64,000 nucleotides of DNA from contig CAJQNB010000032.1 of NCBI GenBank assembly GCA_905479575.1, positions 1-64,000 of the forward strand, given 5' to 3'. The notes below the pieces were generated by a model. That model was not told where the DNA came from, searched no databases, and was given only the letters and a program-made list of their open reading frames with translations. The position numbers and the translations under genes are program-made. The stretch comes from an uncultured Pseudophaeobacter sp. (GTDB lineage Bacteria; Pseudomonadota; Alphaproteobacteria; Rhodobacterales; Rhodobacteraceae). This document shows, one piece after another, positions 28,906 to 38,994 of the stretch (the stretch's first letter is position 1; each line of letters starts with the position of its first letter).

Positions 28906-29967
28906 TTAGCCCCGGCGGCGACGTCCGCCACCACGGCCACCGCGACCGCGGCTCTCTTCGCCCTCTTTCAGGGGCGCCTTGTTGAACTTGATCCATTCGC
29001 CACCGTGTGGGTCATTGTTGGTCAGGAAGTTGGCGGCACGGATGGCTTCCATTTCCTTGCCCGCGCGGGGCTTCATCGAGCCCAGGCCAAACATGGTGAC
29101 AAAGGTTTCATCATCCATGTCTTCGGGCAGAATGATGCCGGCGGCGGCGACTTCTTCTTTTTTGGCTGCCAGAGCTTTTTGCGTCACCGGCAGGCCAACA
29201 GGATTCATAATAGCCGAGGTCATGCCCGCACCCATCGCCATGGGCAGGAAGGCATTGTTGATGCCGTGACGGTTTGGCAGGCCAAAGGATATGTTGGAGG
29301 CACCACAGGTGGTGTTAACCCCCAACTCTTCGCGCAAGCGCCGCACCAGAGCAAAAACCTGCAGGCCGGCAGTCCCCATGGCGCCAATTGGCATCACCAG
29401 CGGGTCAACCACGATGTCATGGGCGGGAATGCCAAAGTCGGCAGCGCGCTGCACGATCTTTTTCGCTACTTCAAAACGTACATCGGGATCCTCAGAAATC
29501 CCGGTGTCATCATTGGAGATCGCCACAACAGGAACGTTGTATTTCTTGACCAGCGGCAGGATCTGTTCCAGGCGCTCTTCTTCGCCGGTGACAGAGTTCA
29601 GTAGCGGGCGACCTTCGCAGACCTCAAGACCGGCCTCCAGCGCGCCAGGCACCGAGGAGTCGATGCACAAAGGAACGTCAACAAGCCCTTGAACCAGTTC
29701 AACGATCTTCCGCATCAGTGGCGGCTCTGTCTCATTGGGGTTGGGGTTGGAGTTATAGACAACACCCGCATTGATATCGAGCACGGTTGCGCCAGCCAGC
29801 ACCTGCGCCACAGCATCTTTTTCAACCGTGGAGAAATCACCGGCTTCCAGTTCTGCAGCCAGTTTTTTGCGCCCGGTGGGATTGATCCGCTCGCCAATAA
29901 CACAGAAGGGCTCGTCAAAGCCCATAACGGCTGTTTTTGTTTTAGATTCGATAACCGTACGGGTCAT
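28906..29967 (-). CDS. Methyltetrahydrofolate-binding methyltransferase (pterin domain of a split methionine synthase)
   Basis: A 353-residue pterin-binding TIM barrel of the MetH/AcsE/DHPS type: VIGERINPTGRKKL, ATVLDINAGVVYNSNP, PLCIDSS, LLNSVTGEEERLEQIL, CGASNISFGLPNRHGINNAFL. It would bind 5-methyl-THF and pass the methyl group to a corrinoid. No cobalamin or homocysteine domain is attached, fitting the split methionine synthase described for several Rhodobacterales. It begins 3 bp after metF. The last 15 residues are an Arg/Gly tail (SRGRGGRGGGRRRRG), odd for a metabolic enzyme. Confidence 0.85.
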   Translation of the reverse strand: MTRTVIESKTKTAVMGFDEPFCVIGERINPTGRKKLAAELEAGDFSTVEKDAVAQVLAGATVLDINAGVVYNSNPNPNETEPPLMRKIVELVQGLVDVPLCIDSSVPGALEAGLEVCEGRPLLNSVTGEEERLEQILPLVKKYNVPVVAISNDDTGISEDPDVRFEVAKKIVQRAADFGIPAHDIVVDPLVMPIGAMGTAGLQVFALVRRLREELGVNTTCGASNISFGLPNRHGINNAFLPMAMGAGMTSAIMNPVGLPVTQKALAAKKEEVAAAGIILPEDMDDETFVTMFGLGSMKPRAGKEMEAIRAANFLTNNDPHGGEWIKFNKAPLKEGEESRGRGGRGGGRRRRG

Positions 29968-29970
29968 TGT

Positions 29971-30903
29971 TTATCCTTGCGGGTTGACGGGCTGCGCAGA
30001 TGCGCCGCCGTTGTTGATGGCCCAGGTGGCGTTGGTCTTGATGCCGCCAAGTGGGAAAAAGTGAACTTTGGTGATATTGAAATCCGGGTTGGCGGCCTTG
30101 TGGGCTGCCAGATCCGCCAAAACTTCACCGGGTTCATGGGGCAGCAGCAGCTTGGTAACATCTTTGGCGCGCTTTTGCAGCACTTTCAATGAGGGGCCGA
30201 CGCCGCATGCGATGGCAAATTTGATCATGGTCTGCAGCTTGGCAGGACCGGCGATGCCAATATGGACCGGCAGGTTCATGCCGCGCGCGCTCAGCTCATT
30301 GACCCAGTCAATGACCGGCTGTGCCTCAAAGCAGAACTGTGTGGCCAGGGCCATCTCGGCGTCGGTACGCTTGGAGAATTCCTGTTTCCAGTCCAGCGCC
30401 GCATAGGTGTTTGCACGACCGCCTTTGGGATCAATGTCGAGGTTGGGTTCCGGATGGCCCGCGACGTTCAGATGGGTAAAGCCCGCCTTGTCAAACAACC
30501 CGGTTTCCAACAGCTGCATCGAGGAATGGAAATCGCCTTTTGGCTCGGCAACGCCGCCGGCCAGCAATAGCGCCTGCTTAACGCCAGCTTCGCCCTGGTA
30601 GCGGGAGATCCAGTCAGCCAGGGTGGCCTCATCCTTGATGATGCGCGCCGGGAAATGCGGCATGACATCAAAGCCTTCTTCGGCAATGCGTTTGGCGGTG
30701 GCAACCATGTCCTCAATAGGTGTGCCATCGATATGGGCGATATAGACGCGGGTTCCCGCAGGCAGCAGGGCGCGGAAATCCTCAACCTTGGTGGCTGTGC
30801 GCGGCATTACTTCGATGGAATACCCCTTGAGAAAGGCCTCCATTTCAGGGCTGACGGGCTGGTCGGCGCCAGGGTCGCGTTTTTTGAAGTTCAACAAAGC
30901 CAT
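29971..30903 (-). CDS. metF: Methylenetetrahydrofolate reductase
   Basis: A 310-residue MTHFR-family TIM barrel. I chose ATG 30903 (MALLNFKKRDPG) because GGGAGG lies immediately upstream; a GTG-initiated extension of 12 codons exists. EVMPRTATKVEDFRALLPAGTRVYIAHIDG, a QFCFEAQPVIDWV segment and HIGIAGPAKLQTMIKFA are compatible with MetF. It makes 5-methyl-THF, the substrate of the next gene product, so the two form one methyl-supply module. Confidence 0.85.
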   Translation of the reverse strand: MALLNFKKRDPGADQPVSPEMEAFLKGYSIEVMPRTATKVEDFRALLPAGTRVYIAHIDGTPIEDMVATAKRIAEEGFDVMPHFPARIIKDEATLADWISRYQGEAGVKQALLLAGGVAEPKGDFHSSMQLLETGLFDKAGFTHLNVAGHPEPNLDIDPKGGRANTYAALDWKQEFSKRTDAEMALATQFCFEAQPVIDWVNELSARGMNLPVHIGIAGPAKLQTMIKFAIACGVGPSLKVLQKRAKDVTKLLLPHEPGEVLADLAAHKAANPDFNITKVHFFPLGGIKTNATWAINNGGASAQPVNPQG

Positions 30904-30929
30904 CACGGCCTCCCATAGTGGTGTCAGGC

Positions 30930-31226
30930 TCACGCCCATCCGTCATTTGCAATCAGGGTCTTAAGACGATCCTGATCGTATTCCGCTTCCAGACGTTTGG
31001 CCTCAGCCTCGGCAACCTCGCCAGCATCACCTTCCAGGGCATAGGGCGCTGCTTTGCGCCATTCTGCCAGGTAGGCATCGCTGTCTTTGGCGTTGACCTT
31101 CATCGCAGCTCGGTCAATTGCCTGTTCAAACCGTTCTTCCAATTGGCGCTTTGAACCGCGGCGCCCCTTGCCCACAATGACCTGCGCGGGGATATCGCGC
31201 CAGTATACGATCGTAACATCCACCAT
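30930..31226 (-). CDS. Virulence-factor-like small protein (PF13769 type)
   Basis: A 98-residue protein beginning VDVTIVYWRDIPAQVIVGKGRRGSKRQLEERF, which matches the small Virulence_fact family. The name is historical; no virulence role is implied. It is the first gene of the operon with metF and the pterin methyltransferase, 26 bp upstream of metF. The constant linkage suggests a role in the methionine/B12 module. Function unknown. Confidence 0.75.
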   Translation of the reverse strand: MVDVTIVYWRDIPAQVIVGKGRRGSKRQLEERFEQAIDRAAMKVNAKDSDAYLAEWRKAAPYALEGDAGEVAEAEAKRLEAEYDQDRLKTLIANDGWA

Positions 31227-31533
31227 AGCCTGTCCTCCTGAGACGTCTGTTGTGTTGTTTTAGTGCGTCCCGTTTCACCGAGTACGCCGGATTTCGACAC
31301 CACTTGGGTTTTGAGCGACGTTTTTCCTTTCTCTTGAATACAAAGCTGCCCCGGCGCTGGCCACAGCTGGGCAGTGTCAAAATACTCATCAAACATATGA
31401 GTTTGTCGCAACCTTTGCAGTCAGCCCCCACCCTGTCCCCTGTATGCCGGGGGTTATAGCGGCCAGATGCCCTTGCGCAGCAGGGCCTGGCTCCATAGTC
31501 TAGGGGTAACACGATAATCGGAGGGCGTGAATC
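31227..31533. promoter_or_regulatory. Divergent promoter interval between one-carbon operon and ppx
   Basis: 307 bp between divergent genes, expected to carry both promoters. A short palindrome CAAAC-ATATGA-GTTTG lies near 31393-31408. I looked for a cobalamin B12 box and for SAM-II and SAH riboswitch cores on the minus strand and did not find them. A good ribosome binding site (GGAGGG) precedes the ppx ATG. Confidence 0.4.
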
Positions 31534-32646
31534 ATGACGCCCAGGCGTTCCAAAGGTGCGGGCGCGTTTCCCAAGGTGGTTGAAACCCCTGTACCAGCCC
31601 GTCCGGATTCTGATGCGCTTTATGCGGCTCTGGATCTTGGCACAAACAGTTGCCGCATGCTGATTGCCCAGCCAAAGGGCAGCGGCTTTCATGTGGTGGA
31701 TAGCTTTTCCAAGTCTGTGCAATTGGGCACAGGGCTTGAACGAACCGGACGCCTGTCCCGTTCGTCCATGTCTCGTACTATTCAAGCGCTGCGGATCTGC
31801 CAGCAAAAACTCAAACGCAACCGCGTCAAGCGCATGCGACTGGTTACCACCGAAGCCTGTCGGCGTGCCAAAAACGCGCGCGAGTTCATCCGCCAGGTGA
31901 AACGGGAAACCGGGCTGCTGCTGGAAATTATCCAGCCCGAAGAAGAGGCCCGTTTGGCGGTGATTTCCTGCGCGCCTTTGGTGTCGACCAAGACTGAGCA
32001 GCTGTTGGTGGTGGATATCGGCGGCGGCTCGACTGAACTGGTCTGGATTGATCTGTCTTCGGTGCCAAAGCGTGATCGCCCGGCCGCCATCATGCGGCTA
32101 CATGCCGGGTTTCACCCTGCCCACAGCCCTTTTCCTTCGGCCAAGGTCGTGGATTGGATTTCTGTCCCGCTTGGGGTGGCCACGCTGCGGGATCAGTTCA
32201 ACGACGTAGAAGATGATTCCGCCCGCTTTGCCCTGATGAGCTGGTATTTCGAAGAACACCTGGCCGATTTCGCCCCCTATAAGGATGAGCAGGCCCGCGA
32301 CGGCTTTCAGATTGTTGGCACCTCGGGTACGGTGACCACTGTTGCTGCCTCCCATCTTGGGTTAAAGCGCTACGATCGCACCAAAGTGGACGGGTTGCGG
32401 ATGACCAGCGACCAGATCGACAAGGTGATCCGGGGCTATCTGGATCTTGGGCCGCAGGGACGTCGTCGTGACCCCCGAATTGGCGAAGATCGTCAGGCCC
32501 TGATCATGTCCGGCTCGGCCATTTTGCAGGCGCTGCTCCGGTGCTGGCCCACGGATCGGCTGTCGGTGGCGGATCGCGGTCTGCGCGAAGGCCTGCTTTA
32601 TGCGCAGATGAGCGCGGATGGTGTACTGGAAGACGGGCCCTTCTGA
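31534..32646 (+). CDS. Ppx/GppA phosphatase family protein
   Basis: A 370-residue member of the exopolyphosphatase/guanosine-pentaphosphatase family. The actin-like phosphate motifs are [14 protein letters not shown] (about 32-45) and [14 protein letters not shown] (about 155-168), with [15 protein letters not shown] later. It lacks the long C-terminal HD-like domain of full Ppx, as usual for alphaproteobacterial versions next to rlmE. It could hydrolyse polyphosphate or pppGpp. The rlmE gene follows by 64 bp. Confidence 0.88.
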   Translation: MTPRRSKGAGAFPKVVETPVPARPDSDALYAALDLGTNSCRMLIAQPKGSGFHVVDSFSKSVQLGTGLERTGRLSRSSMSRTIQALRICQQKLKRNRVKRMRLVTTEACRRAKNAREFIRQVKRETGLLLEIIQPEEEARLAVISCAPLVSTKTEQLLVVDIGGGSTELVWIDLSSVPKRDRPAAIMRLHAGFHPAHSPFPSAKVVDWISVPLGVATLRDQFNDVEDDSARFALMSWYFEEHLADFAPYKDEQARDGFQIVGTSGTVTTVAASHLGLKRYDRTKVDGLRMTSDQIDKVIRGYLDLGPQGRRRDPRIGEDRQALIMSGSAILQALLRCWPTDRLSVADRGLREGLLYAQMSADGVLEDGPF

Positions 32647-32710
32647 GGCACGTAAATGTAATTTACGCCCTGCCCTCCGGTTTGGAGGCTGCGGCAAAAC
32701 GGTGACGATG

Positions 32711-33442
32711 ATGGCAAAAACGCCGAACGGAAAAACCCCTACAGGCAAGAATACCTCTGGCCGTGGTCAGCGGGATCTGAAGGTTAAGGTAAAATCAGCG
32801 CGCGGACGTCGGCTCAGCTCTACCCGCTGGCTGCAACGTCAGCTGAACGATCCTTATGTCAAACGCGCCCAGGCCGAAGGTTATCGCGGGCGCGCCGCCT
32901 ATAAGATCATGGAAGTTGACGACAAATATCGCTTCCTGGTGCCCGGTGCTCGGGTTGTCGATCTGGGCTGTGCCCCAGGTGGATGGGCTCAGGTGGCCGT
33001 AAAACGCATCAATGTGATGGGCGAAAAGCGCGGCAAGGCCCAGGGACGCATCATCGGCGTTGACCTGCAGGAGATGGAGCCAATGGCGGGGGCTGAGTTC
33101 CACCAGCTCGACTTTATGGATGAAGGCGCTGACGATCAGGTCAAGGAATGGCTGGGCGGCACTGCCGATGTGGTCATGTCTGACATGGCGGCCTCCAGTT
33201 CGGGTCACAAACAGACTGACCACCTCAAAATTATCGCCCTGTGCGAAGCTGCCGCCTATTTTGCCTTTGATGTTCTGGAAGAAGGCGGCACCTTTGTCGC
33301 CAAGGTTCTGGCCGGCGGCGCCGAGGGTGAGCTGCAAAAACTGCTCAAGAACAAATTCACCAAGGTCGCCAACGTCAAACCGCCATCGTCGCGGTCAGAC
33401 AGTTCGGAAAAATTTGTGGTGGCCATGGGGTACAAGGGCTAG
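32711..33442 (+). CDS. rlmE: 23S rRNA (uridine-2'-O)-methyltransferase RlmE
   Basis: A 243-residue RrmJ/FtsJ methyltransferase that modifies U2552 in the A loop of 23S rRNA. The SAM motif is [49 protein letters not shown] and [11 protein letters not shown] supply the K-D-K-E catalytic set. The N-terminal 35 residues are Lys/Arg-rich and longer than in E. coli RlmE (209 aa). ATG 32708, one codon upstream, is an equally good start. Confidence 0.95.
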   Translation: MAKTPNGKTPTGKNTSGRGQRDLKVKVKSARGRRLSSTRWLQRQLNDPYVKRAQAEGYRGRAAYKIMEVDDKYRFLVPGARVVDLGCAPGGWAQVAVKRINVMGEKRGKAQGRIIGVDLQEMEPMAGAEFHQLDFMDEGADDQVKEWLGGTADVVMSDMAASSSGHKQTDHLKIIALCEAAAYFAFDVLEEGGTFVAKVLAGGAEGELQKLLKNKFTKVANVKPPSSRSDSSEKFVVAMGYKG

Positions 33443-33457
33443 GGCTCTTGGTCTTGC

Positions 33458-33637
33458 TTAGGGCTGTGCCAGCAGCGACCGGCTTGCCTGATCACGCAGT
33501 TCGAGGGCCTCTGCGCCCTCGCCTTCGCTTTGCAGAGAAACTCGCAGCTTCTGCGACATTTGGCTGGCGAGCCCTGACTTTTGCAAAACCTGTTTTACCA
33601 GCTGCGGGACCAGCAGCTCTTTGCCAAACCTTGTCAT
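33458..33637 (-). CDS. Small hypothetical protein
   Basis: A 59-codon frame starting at ATG 33637, with GGAAG upstream. The product (MTRFGKELLVPQLVKQVLQK...) is amphipathic, helical and lacks membrane segments. It lies convergent to rlmE in an otherwise empty 370-bp gap. No family recognised; codon use and the ribosome binding site make it plausible but not certain. Confidence 0.4.
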   Translation of the reverse strand: MTRFGKELLVPQLVKQVLQKSGLASQMSQKLRVSLQSEGEGAEALELRDQASRSLLAQP

Positions 33638-33815
33638 CTTGCTCTTCCTACCTTTGGTGTTCCTGTGGCGATGGGATAGGATCTGGGTAGGATCCGAGCG
33701 GGGCCAAAATGTGGCAGGACTGCCCCATTGTTTCCAATCTGGAAACGTGTGGTATTTTTGCATATCTAGGGCTTTGGTCGGCGACCTAATCAGCGATTGA
33801 TCTGTCTGGACTGCC

Positions 33816-34685
33816 TTAGCTTTTTGATCTTAGGTCAATAAGGGCGCTGTTGAATTCCGCCCCCAGGATCAAAATCGCCGCGTTCACATAGAGAAAAATC
33901 ATTGCCGCCATGGCCCCGGCCAGCCCCGCATAGGTGGCAGAATATTGAGCGATGGAGCCAACATAGAAGGCAAAACCAATCCCAGCGCCCCACCACAGCG
34001 CAACCGTGAGAACCGTCCCAGGCAATATGTGGGACAGGCGGTGGACTTGTCCCGGCAGCAACAGGTGGCAGAATAATACCGCCGCAAAAGGCAACAGTGC
34101 CAATACCAAGGCATGCAGGCCGGGCGTCAAATAACCCGAAAGCTCCACATTGGGGAAAAAGTCAGCGAGATAATGCAGGTAGAGCGGTAAGATAACCTCA
34201 AACAGGGCGGCAATCAGGATACCCACACCGCCCAGGATCACAAAGCCAAGGCAGAGCAGCCGTGACACCCAATAGGGACGCAGATCCTGGTCGTGATAGG
34301 CCCGCACCATGGCCAGCCGCACCGCATTGACGCCGTTGGAAGCAAAATAGAGGGCAAAGATACCACCCACGGTGATCAATCCAGTGTTGGAGGTCTCCAG
34401 CACCGCGTCAAGCTCAGCCAGGATCGGGGTTGAGACAGGCTCTGGCCAGGCTCCAAAAACCAGCTCCACCAGATGATCCAGTTCGACGCTTTGCGAAAAC
34501 AGGCTCGCAACGGTGCCGGCCAAGGCCACAGTGAACAAAACAAAAGGGAAAAGCGCCAGCATCATCGACATGGCAATATGGCTGCTCATCACCCAGCCGT
34601 TCTTGCTGTTAAAGCGGTTTATCGCCAGCCAAAGCGACCTGATCCAAATATTTGAAAAAATGCCGGTTTTCATATTGGCAGACAT
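33816..34685 (-). CDS. YihY/BrkB family inner-membrane protein
   Basis: A 289-residue protein with about six membrane segments, starting near residue 40 (MSMMLALFPFVLFTVALAG). The family marks GGIFALYFASNGVNAVRLAMVRAY, LLPGQVHRLSHILPGTVLTVALWWGAGIGF and GLAGAMAAMIFLYVNAAILILGAEFN are all present. YihY proteins were once called RNase BN in error; their real function is unresolved. Divergent from the ABC operon. Confidence 0.88.
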   Translation of the reverse strand: MSANMKTGIFSNIWIRSLWLAINRFNSKNGWVMSSHIAMSMMLALFPFVLFTVALAGTVASLFSQSVELDHLVELVFGAWPEPVSTPILAELDAVLETSNTGLITVGGIFALYFASNGVNAVRLAMVRAYHDQDLRPYWVSRLLCLGFVILGGVGILIAALFEVILPLYLHYLADFFPNVELSGYLTPGLHALVLALLPFAAVLFCHLLLPGQVHRLSHILPGTVLTVALWWGAGIGFAFYVGSIAQYSATYAGLAGAMAAMIFLYVNAAILILGAEFNSALIDLRSKS

Positions 34686-34842
34686 CCGTATCTACATCAC
34701 AAACATCAGTACACTACGACAAAGAGCGCCGACAAGACAGCGGGTTACTGGACAGTTTCACCTCAGACGTATTCACTGCCATTCAGCGATCAACCTGCCA
34801 TTTGCCCTGCTGACGGCCATTTCTCGGGATACAGATCAAAAC

Positions 34843-35499
34843 ATGGTTCTAACCGTAACAGATGTTACCAAGACAATTCCCCAAAGCGGTTTGCAAAAGC
34901 CGATCTTGGATCGGGTGAATTTGCAGGTGCAGGCCGGAACCTCTCTGGCGCTCACCGGCGAAAGCGGATCTGGAAAAAGTACGCTATTGCACCTGGTGGG
35001 TGCTTTGGACAGTTTTGACAGTGGCGAAATCCATGTGGATGGCATTGCCCTAAGCAACCTGGATGAAACCGGGCGGGCGGCGCTGCGGCGAAGTAAGGTT
35101 TCCATTGTTTTTCAGCAATTTAATATAATCCCTTCACTCGATGTCGCTGCAAATGTTGCGCTGCATGCCAAGCTGGCCAAAACCCATGACCCGGATTGGG
35201 AGGCGCTTTTGGCCCAGCGGTTGGGCTTGACCGCACTGTTGTCCCGCTACCCCGAACAGCTGTCGGGCGGGCAGCAGCAACGGGTGGCAATTGCCCGTGC
35301 GCTTGCTATGCGACCCAAGCTGTTGCTGGCGGATGAACCGACCGGAAGCCTGGATGAGGAGACCGGTGACGCGGTGCTGGGTTTAATGCTGGATCTGGTT
35401 ACAGAAAGCCAAACCGCGCTGTTTCTGGTCACACACTCCCAATCTATCGCCGCAGCGCTGGATCAACGTCTGCATCTGAGCAACGGCGGGTTGACGTGA
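34843..35499 (+). CDS. ABC transporter ATP-binding protein (LolD/MacB type)
   Basis: A 218-residue ATPase. Start set at ATG 34843; a longer open frame upstream has no family match. Walker A is GESGSGKST, the Q loop is in VFQQFNIIP, the signature is [15 protein letters not shown] and Walker B is [12 protein letters not shown]. The subgroup pairs with FtsX-like permeases that extract or export substrates rather than import them. The stop overlaps the permease GTG start. Confidence 0.92.
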   Translation: MVLTVTDVTKTIPQSGLQKPILDRVNLQVQAGTSLALTGESGSGKSTLLHLVGALDSFDSGEIHVDGIALSNLDETGRAALRRSKVSIVFQQFNIIPSLDVAANVALHAKLAKTHDPDWEALLAQRLGLTALLSRYPEQLSGGQQQRVAIARALAMRPKLLLADEPTGSLDEETGDAVLGLMLDLVTESQTALFLVTHSQSIAAALDQRLHLSNGGLT

Positions 35500-37934
35500 C
35501 CCGGCCCGCCCTCCTTGCACTGCTGTCCCATTGGCGGCAGCACAGGTTTCAGCTGGCAGCCCTGATTGTCGGCCTGGCACTGGCGACCGCGCTCTGGATG
35601 GCCGTTCAGGCGATCAACAGCCAGGCAAGGGCCAGCTACGCCAAGGCGGCAAACTATGCGCGCCAAATTGACCGCCCAAGCCTGGTGTCCGCCACCAATA
35701 ACTTGACGGTGTCCGACTATGTCAGCCTAAAACGCAGCGGCTGGAAACTGTCTCCGATCCTAACCGGAAACATAAAGGTTGCGGGCCAGTCCATTGAAAT
35801 AACTGGGGTTGATTTGTTATCGCCGCCCCCCATTTCTGGCATCATGCCCCCCGAGATGACTGCCCAGGACATGACTGCCCAGGACGGGGAGATCCTGATT
35901 TCCATGTTGCGCCCGCCCGGTGGTTTGCTGCTGCATCCTCAAACGGCCCAACGGATCGCCGCAGAGCTCCCCGATATAACCCTCCATCGCTCGGCAGAGC
36001 TGCCGCCAGGACATGCAATTGGCGATATTTCGGTTGTAAGCAGACTGCTCGACGCGCCTACAACGCTGACACGGCTCATCTATCTGCCGTCAACGCCACC
36101 ACACCCGAGTGCCCTGCAAACACTGCCGGATCATATTCAATTTGAAGCCGCAAATGCCAGCCGCGTTGAACCAGGCACCCTCACCGAAAGCTTTCACCTC
36201 AATCTAACGGCCTTTGGGTTCCTGTCCTTTGTCGTTGGGCTGTTTATCGTGCAAGGCACTATTGGTCTGGCGATGGAGCAGCGGCGCGGCCTGTTTCGCA
36301 CCCTGCGCTGCCTTGGGCTTCCCTTCGCAAATCTTGTGTTGATTTTGCTGATCGAGATCACATTTATTGCCTTTATAGCGGCCTTTATCGGTTTGATAAT
36401 TGGCTATTTTATCGCCGCATCCCTGTTGCCTGGGGTCGCGGTGACGCTTTCGGGGCTGTACGGTGTCGAGGTGGACAACGGTCTGACCCTGCAACCCGCA
36501 TGGGTGCTGTCCGGTCTTGCCATGACCCTGTTGGGGGCGGCTGTTGCCAGTGGTTATTCGTTCTTCACCCTTTGGCATCTGCCTATTCTACAAGCGCCCT
36601 CCACCCAGGCCAGAGGCCAGCAGATCCTGCGCAATTTCAACGGTTGGGCACGGGCTGGGGTCGGCTTGCTGGGGATTGGCGCCCTGTCCCTGCTGCTTTG
36701 GGGCGGGCTCAATGGCGGTTTTGCCTTTCTCGGCTGTCTCATGCTGGGGACGGCGCTGCTGCTGCCATTTTGCCTCTGGCACATACTGCAGGCCGGACAG
36801 AGACTGACGCGCCATCCGCTTGGCCATTGGCTCTGGGCGGATGCACGGGCACAGCTGCCGGGCCTGTCGCTGGCGCTGATGGCGCTCATGCTGGCCTTGG
36901 CTACAAATATTGGCGTTGGAACAATGGTTTCCAGCTTTCGGTTGACCTTTACGGGCTGGTTGGATCAACGGTTGTCGTCTGAGCTTTACGTCACCGCCCG
37001 TGACGACGCCCAGGGGGCAGCGCTCGAGCAATGGCTGGCGCAAAAAGACCTGCGGGTTTTGCCGATCCGCTCCCAGGACTTGCGCGATCAGGCCGGGAAG
37101 ATCAGCATCTACGGCGTGCGGGACGATCCTACATATCGTGACCACTGGCCGATGCTGGAATCCCAGCCAAGGGCCTGGGATTTACTGGCAACGGGTCAGG
37201 GGATTTTGATCAGCGAACAACTGGCACGCCGCCGCAACCTGAGCCTGGGCGACACAATACTGCTGCCACAGGGCTGGCCCAGCAACATCCTGGGCATTTA
37301 TTCGGATTATGGAAATCCTCACGGGCAGGCGATTGTTTCGATGGTGCAACTGCTGCGCAATGCGCCCCAGGCGCCCAACCAGCGGTTTGGCCTGCGTTTA
37401 GACGCCAGGGATGTCCTTGACCTGATTAAAGAGATTCAAGAAACGTTTGATTTGGATCGGGAAGATCTTGTTGAACAAGGTAAGCTCAAGGCCGCTTCAC
37501 AACAGGTTTTTGATCAGACCTTTCGGGTGACCGACAGCCTGAAGCTGCTCACCCTGGGGGTGGCGAGTTTTGCAATTTTCACCAGTCTCGCAACACTCTG
37601 GAGCCAGCGCCTGCCGCAACTGGGTCCGGTTTGGGCCATGGGGGTCAGTCGCCGGACGCTGGCGCAGATCGACATCGCGCGCAGCCTCCTGATGGCGGGT
37701 TTGACGGCCCTCTTGGCGCTGCCGCTGGGGTTGGTACTGTCCTGGGCCTTGTTGGTGGTGATCAACACAGAGGCCTTTGGCTGGCGGCTACCGATCTATC
37801 TGTTTCCGCTGGACTGGCTGTGGCTGGTCATCCTGTCGCTTTTGGCGGCTTTGCTGGCGGCGCTACTGCCAGCCTGGCGGCTGTTCCGCCTACAGCCCAG
37901 TGCACTCTTAAAGGTTTTTTCCAGTGAACGTTAG
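35496..37934 (+). CDS. FtsX-like ABC transporter permease
   Basis: An 812-residue permease starting at a GTG that overlaps the ATPase stop (GTGA). One N-terminal membrane segment, a large extracytoplasmic loop (about 50-240), a first FtsX core (about 245-365), a central pair of helices, a second loop and a second FtsX core (about 680-805) give the ten-helix layout of the YbbP/MacB-related group. With the ATPase and the following AttH protein it forms an operon probably acting at the envelope on lipids or lipoproteins. Confidence 0.85.
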   Translation: MTRPALLALLSHWRQHRFQLAALIVGLALATALWMAVQAINSQARASYAKAANYARQIDRPSLVSATNNLTVSDYVSLKRSGWKLSPILTGNIKVAGQSIEITGVDLLSPPPISGIMPPEMTAQDMTAQDGEILISMLRPPGGLLLHPQTAQRIAAELPDITLHRSAELPPGHAIGDISVVSRLLDAPTTLTRLIYLPSTPPHPSALQTLPDHIQFEAANASRVEPGTLTESFHLNLTAFGFLSFVVGLFIVQGTIGLAMEQRRGLFRTLRCLGLPFANLVLILLIEITFIAFIAAFIGLIIGYFIAASLLPGVAVTLSGLYGVEVDNGLTLQPAWVLSGLAMTLLGAAVASGYSFFTLWHLPILQAPSTQARGQQILRNFNGWARAGVGLLGIGALSLLLWGGLNGGFAFLGCLMLGTALLLPFCLWHILQAGQRLTRHPLGHWLWADARAQLPGLSLALMALMLALATNIGVGTMVSSFRLTFTGWLDQRLSSELYVTARDDAQGAALEQWLAQKDLRVLPIRSQDLRDQAGKISIYGVRDDPTYRDHWPMLESQPRAWDLLATGQGILISEQLARRRNLSLGDTILLPQGWPSNILGIYSDYGNPHGQAIVSMVQLLRNAPQAPNQRFGLRLDARDVLDLIKEIQETFDLDREDLVEQGKLKAASQQVFDQTFRVTDSLKLLTLGVASFAIFTSLATLWSQRLPQLGPVWAMGVSRRTLAQIDIARSLLMAGLTALLALPLGLVLSWALLVVINTEAFGWRLPIYLFPLDWLWLVILSLLAALLAALLPAWRLFRLQPSALLKVFSSER

Positions 37935-38976
37935 CCGCCTGCTGCTCTGTCTGAATTTGCTTGTTGCCGGACCGGCCTTGTCCCAGGGGTTTGCCGGCCT
38001 CGGGACTGCGGCTGAAGGTTTTGCAATTCCCCATCCCGACCACCGCCTGGAATTTCCCATGGACCACGGAGCGCATCCTGATTTTCGTATTGAATGGTGG
38101 TATTTGACCGCCAACCTTAAGGACGAAACCGGGCAAAGCTATGGCATTCAATGGACGCTGTTTCGCAGTGCGCTTGCCCCCGGCGAGGCAGAAGGTTGGC
38201 AAAGCCCGCAGATTTGGATGGGACATGCCGGGCTGACCAGCGCCACTGCTCATTTCTCAGCTGAGCGTCTGGCGCGTGGGGGCATTGGCCAGGCCGGCGT
38301 CACCACAGCGCCCTTTCAGGCCTGGATTGACGATTGGCAAATGGCAGGAGCAAATGACCTGTCCCAGCTTGATCTCTCAGCCGCGGGTGACAGTTTCTCA
38401 TATGAGCTCTCGGCCAAGACCACGGCGCCATTGGTTTTGCAAGGTGAGCAGGGCTATTCGGTGAAATCCCCCGAAGGTCAGGCAAGCTATTATTATTCGC
38501 AGCCAAATTACCAAATCAACGGCAGTCTCACCCTGCCCTCTGGGCCCGTTGCTGTGACTGGCGATGGCTGGCTGGATCGCGAATGGTCCAGCCAGCCGCT
38601 GTCAGAGAACCAAAAAGGCTGGGATTGGTTTTCGCTGCGGTTTGACAGCGGGGATAAGCTGATGGGCTTTGTCCTGCGCGGTGCCAACGGGGCCGAGGAC
38701 TTCCGTTCCGGCACCTGGATTTCTGCCACTGGCGAGGTCACGCCTTTGGCTCCGGGAGTGTTTCAGGCGGAACCGCTGGCCCAGGTTGAGGTCAAGGGGC
38801 GGAGCATTCCAACCCGTTGGAAAGTCGACCTGCCTGAAAGGAATGTTTCCCTTATAGTTGAGGCGCTTAACCCACAAAGCTGGATGGATGTTGCCTTTGC
38901 CTATTGGGAAGGTCCGGTGACGGTATCTGGCAGTCACAGTAGCACCGGCTATTTGGAAATGACCGGCTATGAATAG
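37924..38976 (+). CDS. AttH/CrtC-like lipocalin-domain protein, secreted
   Basis: A 350-residue protein starting at GTG 37924, overlapping the permease end by 11 bp. A signal peptide (VSRLLLCLNLLVAGPALSQG) precedes two lipocalin-like halves with FRIEWWYLTANLKDE, GIQWTLFRSAL and DGWLDREWSSQPL, marks of the AttH/carotenoid 1,2-hydratase family. In this ABC-linked context it is unlikely to act on carotenoids; a periplasmic lipid-binding partner of the transporter is more likely. Confidence 0.83.
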   Translation: MNVSRLLLCLNLLVAGPALSQGFAGLGTAAEGFAIPHPDHRLEFPMDHGAHPDFRIEWWYLTANLKDETGQSYGIQWTLFRSALAPGEAEGWQSPQIWMGHAGLTSATAHFSAERLARGGIGQAGVTTAPFQAWIDDWQMAGANDLSQLDLSAAGDSFSYELSAKTTAPLVLQGEQGYSVKSPEGQASYYYSQPNYQINGSLTLPSGPVAVTGDGWLDREWSSQPLSENQKGWDWFSLRFDSGDKLMGFVLRGANGAEDFRSGTWISATGEVTPLAPGVFQAEPLAQVEVKGRSIPTRWKVDLPERNVSLIVEALNPQSWMDVAFAYWEGPVTVSGSHSSTGYLEMTGYE

Positions 38977-38994
38977 CGCACAGTAAAAATAGCC

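Noticed and set aside
31227-31533. Cobalamin, SAM-II or SAH riboswitch upstream of the methionine-related operon
   Set aside because: None of the conserved cores is visible on the minus strand, although such a switch would make sense there.
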